Shown here: piece after piece, positions 59,427 through 64,000 of the stretch | Layout: each line of letters starts with the position of its first letter | Numbering within the stretch: the first letter of the stretch is position 1 | Notes under the pieces: model-generated | The model's database searches: none | Told to the model about the DNA's origin: nothing | Seen by the model: only the letters and a program-made list of their open reading frames with translations | Position numbers and translations under genes: made by a program | Assembly: GCA_016699735.1 (NCBI GenBank) | Contig: CP065008.1 | Location: forward strand, 2,294,001-2,358,000 | Reading direction: 5' to 3' | DNA from: Alphaproteobacteria bacterium | GTDB taxonomy: Bacteria > Pseudomonadota > Alphaproteobacteria > Micavibrionales > Micavibrionaceae | DNA: 64,000 bases

Positions 59427-61775
59427 ATGTTATGGTTTTCTATGGGTTGGCAATCAGTAAGTGATAGGGCTGTTGGCACTGAGTACGAAGCGTCTTCTAA
59501 AGAACTGGTTCAAAAAGTCGAGACGCAACTTCAGGCCATAGAGAGATTTCTTGAGGAATCGCGGCAAAGCGCTGCGTCCGATCCGCATCTGGGCGCAATG
59601 CGCGCTGACATTGAAAAAACCTATAATCAGGCAAGGCAAAGTCTGGCCTATCTGGGTGAGGAAAGTAACACAGGACAGATCAGCACTTTCCAGCAGATGG
59701 GTGGTGTAGCATCGGTGTCACAAGGCCTTTTGCTCGTGGTGGATCCCAGCGATAATCGGGGAACAACAGCAATCAAGGACTATGAGCGTGCACTCAATGT
59801 TCCAAACGAAGACGAAGCCAAGGCTATCACCGATCCAGATGCGCTCAAAGCCTATATCTCAGAACGCCGGACAGGATTTGCCAACAGGGTTGATGAGTAC
59901 ACAACCGAAGCATCTCTCAACGCTCGCCTCTCTGAAGCCTCAACCGAGCACTTGAAATCCCGCGCCAACCCCGCCTACACCCCCGATCCCGCCCGCTCCT
60001 TCGAGGCAATAGCAGGAGAGGGTGCGGCCGGAAGGCGGATGGTCAGCCTCAACAGTGGCAGCGGCAGCATCGTCAGCCTTGATCCGGTCGACAAAGACGC
60101 TTTGGCGATGTACGGCGCACTTGATGCGCTGAAACGCACAGCGCCCTCCAGCCTCGACACGATGAGTCCTGAGCTTGGTAATGAAATTGCCGAAATCAAT
60201 ATGAACGTGGTGGGCCGCGCCCACATAGGAAAATACGGGGATACGTTCAAAATGCGCCCGGGGCAGGATGAAACGATCCAGTCTGGCCCGCAAAATGTCG
60301 ATCCCCGGGCCATGGTATATTCCGTCGGAAGAACTGCAGGTGTGACCTTCAATCCCCTTGACCCGACGATGAATTACAATGCCATGGGGGACATAATAGA
60401 AGGCAGTAAAATGCCCGGAAACACCTACAACCACTACAGCCAGTTCTTTTCCGAAGGAATGAGCGCACAGGGAGATCATACCGCTCAGCGCGGCACGGCG
60501 CTTATGGAACTGATGCAGCGCAGCGGCGGAGAACGTGTCCCGTCATCGGAAATCTACCAGACTTTGGGCCTCGACCCCAAAGGCCCGAATTTCTCGGCAA
60601 CACCGGCCTCAACCAGCCGCAGGATTGAAGAAAATATCAGGGATATCGACAGCAAGGTCGCGCTGCTGGAACAGGTGGTCGCCAACCCCACAGGCGCGGA
60701 CATTCAGAAAACACTGGCTGAACGGAACATGACAGTGGACAGCCTGCTCGTGGACCTGAAAGAAAATGTCGGCCGCAACCCCTACCAAGGCACAACCGAC
60801 GCCGAAGCCTATCAAAAATCATACGACGCCGCGAACATCGACCGGCGTGTAGAGGCTTTGCTGGGAGTGCCTATAGACCAATCGCAGAATACACGTTTTA
60901 ATTCATCCCCGGCTTTACAGGCGCTCAGCCGCAACTTCGAACACTTTCACCCGACGCCCCCGAACCAGACGTCTGTGCCGCAGACAAGGGACGGCGCCAA
61001 TCAGCTGGGAGAAGCGCTCGAAGCCAGAGGCGGCGCGATTGTCATGGACAACCATCTCAGGCCTGAAGCGGTTAACTTCCTGCGTGACAGCTTGCCCGAA
61101 ATCGCCAGCCGGGGATCGGCGAAAATCCTGATCGAAAACGCCGACAACACCAGAACAGTGGAAGCAGGCGCCTTGGTCGTGCTCAACCAGAACAACCCTC
61201 TCGAACAGTACTACGCAACCGGCGACGCCTCTCACCTGCAGGGTCTCAAATCCTCATACACCGCGCATCTGGAAAATATCGCCGAAAGACGGGCTCTCAC
61301 ACCCGCAGAACAAATTCAACTCGGACAACTGCGGGAACGCGACGCGGCAACCATCAGCCTGATCGAGGAAGCCTATACGCAACACGGGATCAAATGCGAA
61401 TTCCTCGGCGGACCGCAGGAAGGCAAGGTTATGGAGAATTACGGCCTGGAAGCCCGCGGGGTAAGCACTGATTTCGGATGGGACCAGCAAATCAGGGCCG
61501 CCAGAAAAGAAGTAGACCATGTTATCGTCTTCGGCGGAGGCAACCACTTTGCCGAAGACTTGTCGGGCCGCGTTTCAAGCGGGCGCAAACTTCTTGATGA
61601 ATCGCTCGGTTATCCCACTTTTTCCGCCGGAGACACACAGGGCCGCTTCAAAGGCAATTACCATGTTGATCCCGGCCCCGGCGACCGCTGGGTATCCACT
61701 CCCGAAACGCCGGCAGCACCAAAACCATCCCCGACAGCCGAATTTGAACTGCGCGCCGCACCGGGCATGAAATAA
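59427..61775 (+). CDS. Large protein with a possible ChaN/EreA/TIKI-like C-terminal domain
   Basis: Not recognised by name. 782 residues without a signal peptide; the N-terminal 200 residues are helical, and the C-terminal part (about 530-730) holds GGAIVMDNHLRPEAVNFLRD (H543 in the motif DNHL) and, far downstream, VIVFGGGNHFAEDL (H707). Two glycine-histidine strands ending a parallel sheet recall the EreA/ChaN/TIKI/toxin-C2 fold; this is a by-eye inference. The start is uncertain: GAGG is only 2 bases from the first ATG. It lies between the transpeptidase gene and a fragment of it. Confidence 0.6.
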   Translation: MLWFSMGWQSVSDRAVGTEYEASSKELVQKVETQLQAIERFLEESRQSAASDPHLGAMRADIEKTYNQARQSLAYLGEESNTGQISTFQQMGGVASVSQGLLLVVDPSDNRGTTAIKDYERALNVPNEDEAKAITDPDALKAYISERRTGFANRVDEYTTEASLNARLSEASTEHLKSRANPAYTPDPARSFEAIAGEGAAGRRMVSLNSGSGSIVSLDPVDKDALAMYGALDALKRTAPSSLDTMSPELGNEIAEINMNVVGRAHIGKYGDTFKMRPGQDETIQSGPQNVDPRAMVYSVGRTAGVTFNPLDPTMNYNAMGDIIEGSKMPGNTYNHYSQFFSEGMSAQGDHTAQRGTALMELMQRSGGERVPSSEIYQTLGLDPKGPNFSATPASTSRRIEENIRDIDSKVALLEQVVANPTGADIQKTLAERNMTVDSLLVDLKENVGRNPYQGTTDAEAYQKSYDAANIDRRVEALLGVPIDQSQNTRFNSSPALQALSRNFEHFHPTPPNQTSVPQTRDGANQLGEALEARGGAIVMDNHLRPEAVNFLRDSLPEIASRGSAKILIENADNTRTVEAGALVVLNQNNPLEQYYATGDASHLQGLKSSYTAHLENIAERRALTPAEQIQLGQLRERDAATISLIEEAYTQHGIKCEFLGGPQEGKVMENYGLEARGVSTDFGWDQQIRAARKEVDHVIVFGGGNHFAEDLSGRVSSGRKLLDESLGYPTFSAGDTQGRFKGNYHVDPGPGDRWVSTPETPAAPKPSPTAEFELRAAPGMK

Positions 61776-61806
61776 CCGCGCAAAAACAAACATCATAAAT
61801 GATATG

Positions 61807-61820
61807 AAAATGGTGCCCGG
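61807..61820 (-). repeat. Left repeat of a tRNA-Phe micro-island (copy of the tRNA 3' end)
   Basis: AAAATGGTGCCCGG is identical to 62955-62968, which covers the 3' flank, CCA, discriminator and start of the acceptor strand of tRNA-Phe. The transpeptidase fragment starts right beside it. Confidence 0.7.
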
Positions 61821-62013
61821 CGGGCAGGCCTCCCTCCCCGTCCACATCTTCCCCTTCCGCATGACCGACGAAAACATGAAGGCGCATGAGGGGGATAAAT
61901 GGATGAATTTCTGGCAAAACCTGAAAGAAGGCTACGATCTCTTTGAATTGACGGGAGAACCGCCGACCGCAGAGCCGCTGGGGGAGAGGTATGGGTTTAG
62001 AGGGAGGATTTGA
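61818..62013 (+). pseudogene. 3' fragment of the L,D-transpeptidase gene
   Basis: 196 bases colinear without gaps with the last 196 bases of the gene at 59167-59362. It keeps GGQASLPVHIFPFRMTDENM and the final GRI but lacks the catalytic domain. About 14 of 64 residues differ, so it is an old copy. An ATG at 61804 makes a small open frame over it, but I regard it as a remnant. Its end overlaps the convergent membrane gene by 17 bases. Confidence 0.75.
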
Positions 62014-62854
62014 AAATAGACAAAACCCAATCCAAAACCCTTAAAAACCAGTTCCTTGGAGCGGCTTCTTTAAATTCATTAAAGCTAGTATAGAAACTTT
62101 TTAATGCAGTTATTTCTTCTTTTCCCTTTTCGTCTTTCTGCGAAACGAACGAAAACTCAATAAATCCCTTAAACTCATAGACTTGTTTGTCAAACGTCCT
62201 GACGACCTCCCCCTCAAAATACAACGGGTAATTTCCATCTGTAATAGTTCTAACAGGATTTAAAGAATTTTTAATTACTTCTGAAGGAACAAAATCGATG
62301 ATAAACCTCCTGACCCCCTTAGGGATGAACCCACTGTTCCCAGGATGGCAAATCCCCTGATTCACTTTATTGGTGCAGTCGTTAAGACTTTTGTGTTTTT
62401 CAGTTCCTCGGAAAGCACACTGCTTATGTTCGAAAACCTCCCAAACCCTGCAATCCTGAATGTGACAAGCACAATCAAGTGGTACAGACGTCCCTAGGAT
62501 AGGCACAGTTTTGCATAATTTATGATTCTTACAAAACTGTTTATTCTTCACAGACAACGGAAACGTCGTAAAATGAAGTTTCCTTAGCTCCACACTCGAT
62601 TGACCCTTATTTTCGACAAAAATCTTGTCATTTTCCCACAACACGGCGATGGAAACGCTGTTCTCAAGCTCGACTTGCCTGCGGCTTATTTCGTTCTGCC
62701 CATAACCCAAATACACCGCAGCCAACAAAGTAAGCGCCAGCAGGACAATTTCAATAACCCTTAAACAATCCTCGCGCCAATATTTGGAAAAACATTTCCA
62801 AAAACCACAAGAACTGCATTCTGACTGTGTATTGCTATTATCTCCGTCACTCAC
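61997..62854 (-). CDS. AT-rich cargo gene of the tRNA-Phe micro-island: cysteine-rich single-pass protein
   Basis: Not recognised. A 285-residue protein with one transmembrane helix (about 33-52, VIEIVLLALTLLAAVYLGYG) and a 230-residue extracytoplasmic part rich in cysteines (CKNHKLC, CACHIQDC). It is much more AT-rich than its surroundings and is the only full gene between the tRNA-Phe repeats. Confidence 0.68.
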   Translation of the reverse strand: MSDGDNSNTQSECSSCGFWKCFSKYWREDCLRVIEIVLLALTLLAAVYLGYGQNEISRRQVELENSVSIAVLWENDKIFVENKGQSSVELRKLHFTTFPLSVKNKQFCKNHKLCKTVPILGTSVPLDCACHIQDCRVWEVFEHKQCAFRGTEKHKSLNDCTNKVNQGICHPGNSGFIPKGVRRFIIDFVPSEVIKNSLNPVRTITDGNYPLYFEGEVVRTFDKQVYEFKGFIEFSFVSQKDEKGKEEITALKSFYTSFNEFKEAAPRNWFLRVLDWVLSIFKSSL

Positions 62855-62958
62855 AACCTAAACCTATAATCCATAAGGGTTAAACCGCTCTGCATCTGCA
62901 TCGCAGAAACAAAAATCCACGCAGCACACATCAACACTCAGAAAAGGGAAAACAAAAA

Positions 62959-63033
62959 TGGTGCCCGGGGGCGGGATTGAACCACCGACACAGGGATTTT
63001 CAGTCCCCTGCTCTACCGCTGAGCTACCCGGGC
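62959..63033 (-). tRNA. tRNA-Phe (anticodon GAA)
   Basis: Read on the minus strand: acceptor GCCCGGG/CCCGGGC, D-arm GCTC-AGCGGTA-GAGC, anticodon stem GGGGA/TCCCT with loop CTGAAAA (anticodon GAA), T-arm GGTGG-TTCAATC-CCGCC, discriminator A, encoded CCA. It is downstream of RNase E/G, as in many alphaproteobacteria, though the usual yacG between them is not seen. Confidence 0.94.
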
Positions 63034-63137
63034 ATCGGGGAAAAGCGGTCGTAAAGATCGAATACGGCTTATAAAAGAATGGCGCCGCGCTGTAAAGCCG
63101 TTTTTGGCCCGCCCCGTGCAAAGCCCCGGAAATCCTA

Positions 63138-63282
63138 AGGGCCAAGACCCAAAGATTTTATAAAGTCAGCGAAAACACGAGCTTTCGAGAACCGCATCGC
63201 AGAATACTTAAGGATATTTGAGAAGCGGAAGCGCAGAAAGGCCGTGTTTGCAGGTCTTTAGAAAAACTTTGGGCTTGGCCCT
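63138..63282. repeat. Inverted-repeat element at the 3' end of the RNase E/G gene, with the second copy of the 37-bp repeat
   Basis: AGGGCCAAGACCCAAAG at 63138-63154 and CTTTGGGCTTGGCCCT at 63267-63282 are inverted with one gap, bounding about 110 bases. Inside lies the 37-bp repeat (63232-63268), which matches 31724-31760 at 33 of 37 positions. The right arm runs into the RNase stop codon. Likely a small extragenic element or 3' mRNA structure. Confidence 0.65.
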
Positions 63283-64000
63283 AGATATTGAAACCCTCTA
63301 ATCTCTCGGAAAGCGGCGGCGTCCGGCGCTTGCGCGTGACCTCCATAAGCCCGAGGCTGGTCAGCCCGTGAATCTGCACCGTGCAGGGATCGCCGTCGAA
63401 CGATTTCTCCAGCGCCCGGATCAACTCGTCCTGCTCCTTGCGGCTGTGCATCTTAAGAAAGTCGATGATGATGATCCCCCCAAGATTCCGCAAGCGCACC
63501 TGCCGCGCAATTTCCTGCGCCGCCTCCACGTTCACGGCCAGCCGCGAGCGTTTGTCCCCGCCCTTGTTGATGTCGATAGCGGTCAGCGCCACAGTCTCCT
63601 GCACGATCAGATTCCCCCCGCCGGGCAAAAGCGCATAATCCTGAAACAACCCCTCGATCTGCCCCAGCACGTCGCGATATTCGAACAGCGCGAGGTCTTT
63701 GGCGGCATCCTTCAACTCAATCGGCACCACCCGCGGCACCAGATCGGGCGCGAACACGGAACACCACTCCTCCACCTGCTTGTAATGATCCATGGTCACA
63801 ACCTCGATCCGCTCGATCGGCTCGACCGCCTTGTCGCTCAAAATCCGCTGAATGGAGTCCGGCCCCGCCATGATGAGCGCGGACTCATTCCCCTCGAAAA
63901 ACTTTTGCAATTCGCCCCAGATGCTTTTAAGGATTTTCGCCTCCCGCACAATGATATCGGTCTGCAAGTCTGCAGCGGAGGAGCGCAGGATAAACCCCTT
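63281..64000 (-). CDS. Ribonuclease E/G family protein (partial, 5' end beyond the window)
   Basis: Single-strand-specific endoribonuclease for rRNA and mRNA processing. Visible parts are the S1-type/RNase core from GFILRSSAA (at the window edge) to ALTAIDINKGG and RNLGGIIIIDFLKM, and the closing LTSLGLMEVTRKRRTPPL. The short C-terminus points to an RNase G-like form. The frame is open to the window end, so the gene starts outside. Neighbouring tRNA-Phe fits the usual rne/rng-to-tRNA-Phe order. Confidence 0.9.
   Translation of the reverse strand, partial: KGFILRSSAADLQTDIIVREAKILKSIWGELQKFFEGNESALIMAGPDSIQRILSDKAVEPIERIEVVTMDHYKQVEEWCSVFAPDLVPRVVPIELKDAAKDLALFEYRDVLGQIEGLFQDYALLPGGGNLIVQETVALTAIDINKGGDKRSRLAVNVEAAQEIARQVRLRNLGGIIIIDFLKMHSRKEQDELIRALEKSFDGDPCTVQIHGLTSLGLMEVTRKRRTPPLSERLEGFNI

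Noticed and set aside
63034..63280. yacG-like zinc-finger gene between RNase E/G and tRNA-Phe
   Set aside because: No CxxC-containing frame with a start is found; the interval holds repeats only.
1..64000. CRISPR array
   Set aside because: No evenly spaced direct repeats of 24-40 bases are seen; the repeats found are palindromic singles or tandem GCAGAG units.
1..64000. Insertion sequences or transposase genes
   Set aside because: No DDE, HUH or recombinase motif was recognised in any frame; repeats occur without a transposase nearby.

Overview
The window looks like a chromosomal segment of an alphaproteobacterium. Markers are the split mdh / sucC / sucD / sucA / sucB set, a SPOR-nagZ-scpA-scpB-tatA-tatB-tatC cluster, a DUF2336 protein, and an RNase E/G gene running toward tRNA-Phe. 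The backbone is GC-rich with many tight, coupled operons. It is interrupted repeatedly by AT-rich orphan genes, membrane proteins and small repeats, so this is a core genome carrying many single-gene insertions. A lineage near the predatory or environmental deep-branching Alphaproteobacteria is possible, but this is inference only.

Layout. 1-3 kb: a zinc deaminase and an AT-rich OLD-type ATPase/TOPRIM gene. 3-26.7 kb, mostly minus strand: the TCA block sucB, sucA, sucD, sucC, mdh. It is interrupted by a thiE-thiD-thiL operon (making the cofactor that SucA uses), a tandem pair of unknown paralogues, an inverse-autotransporter-like adhesin, a GxxExxY gene with GCAGAG repeats, and a plus-strand trio (a 937-residue repeat protein and two lytic transglycosylases). 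26.8-31.6 kb: a retropepsin-like pair, secreted proteins, DUF2336, a glutathione transferase and a structured RNA region that may be a permuted tmRNA. 31.7-39.6 kb: a cell-division and envelope cluster (zapE, tatC, tatB, a membrane protein, tatA, scpB, scpA, nagZ, SPOR protein, dgt). 39.7-50.4 kb: small genes, an IscA/ErpA gene with a duplicated 5' end, xthA, several lipoproteins, an MgtC-like transporter, a racemase and a receiver protein. 50.4-58.5 kb: a second tandem paralogue pair, a tRNA-Thr micro-island, a hydrolase, a degenerate receiver protein, dcd-murA and a frameshifted gene. 58.6-64 kb: an L,D-transpeptidase, a 782-residue protein, a transpeptidase fragment, an orphan membrane protein, tRNA-Phe and a partial RNase E/G.

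The most striking pattern is a recurring one. Orphan genes sit between a complete resident gene and a partial copy of that gene. At tRNA-Thr and tRNA-Phe a 14-bp copy of the tRNA 3' end lies about 1.2 kb away, with one AT-rich gene between. At the IscA/ErpA locus the promoter and first 13 codons are duplicated, with a 72-codon orphan between the copies. At the L,D-transpeptidase, a 196-bp 3' fragment lies beyond a 782-codon gene. No integrase is visible beside any of them. This fits very small integrative islands, or their remnants, moved in trans.
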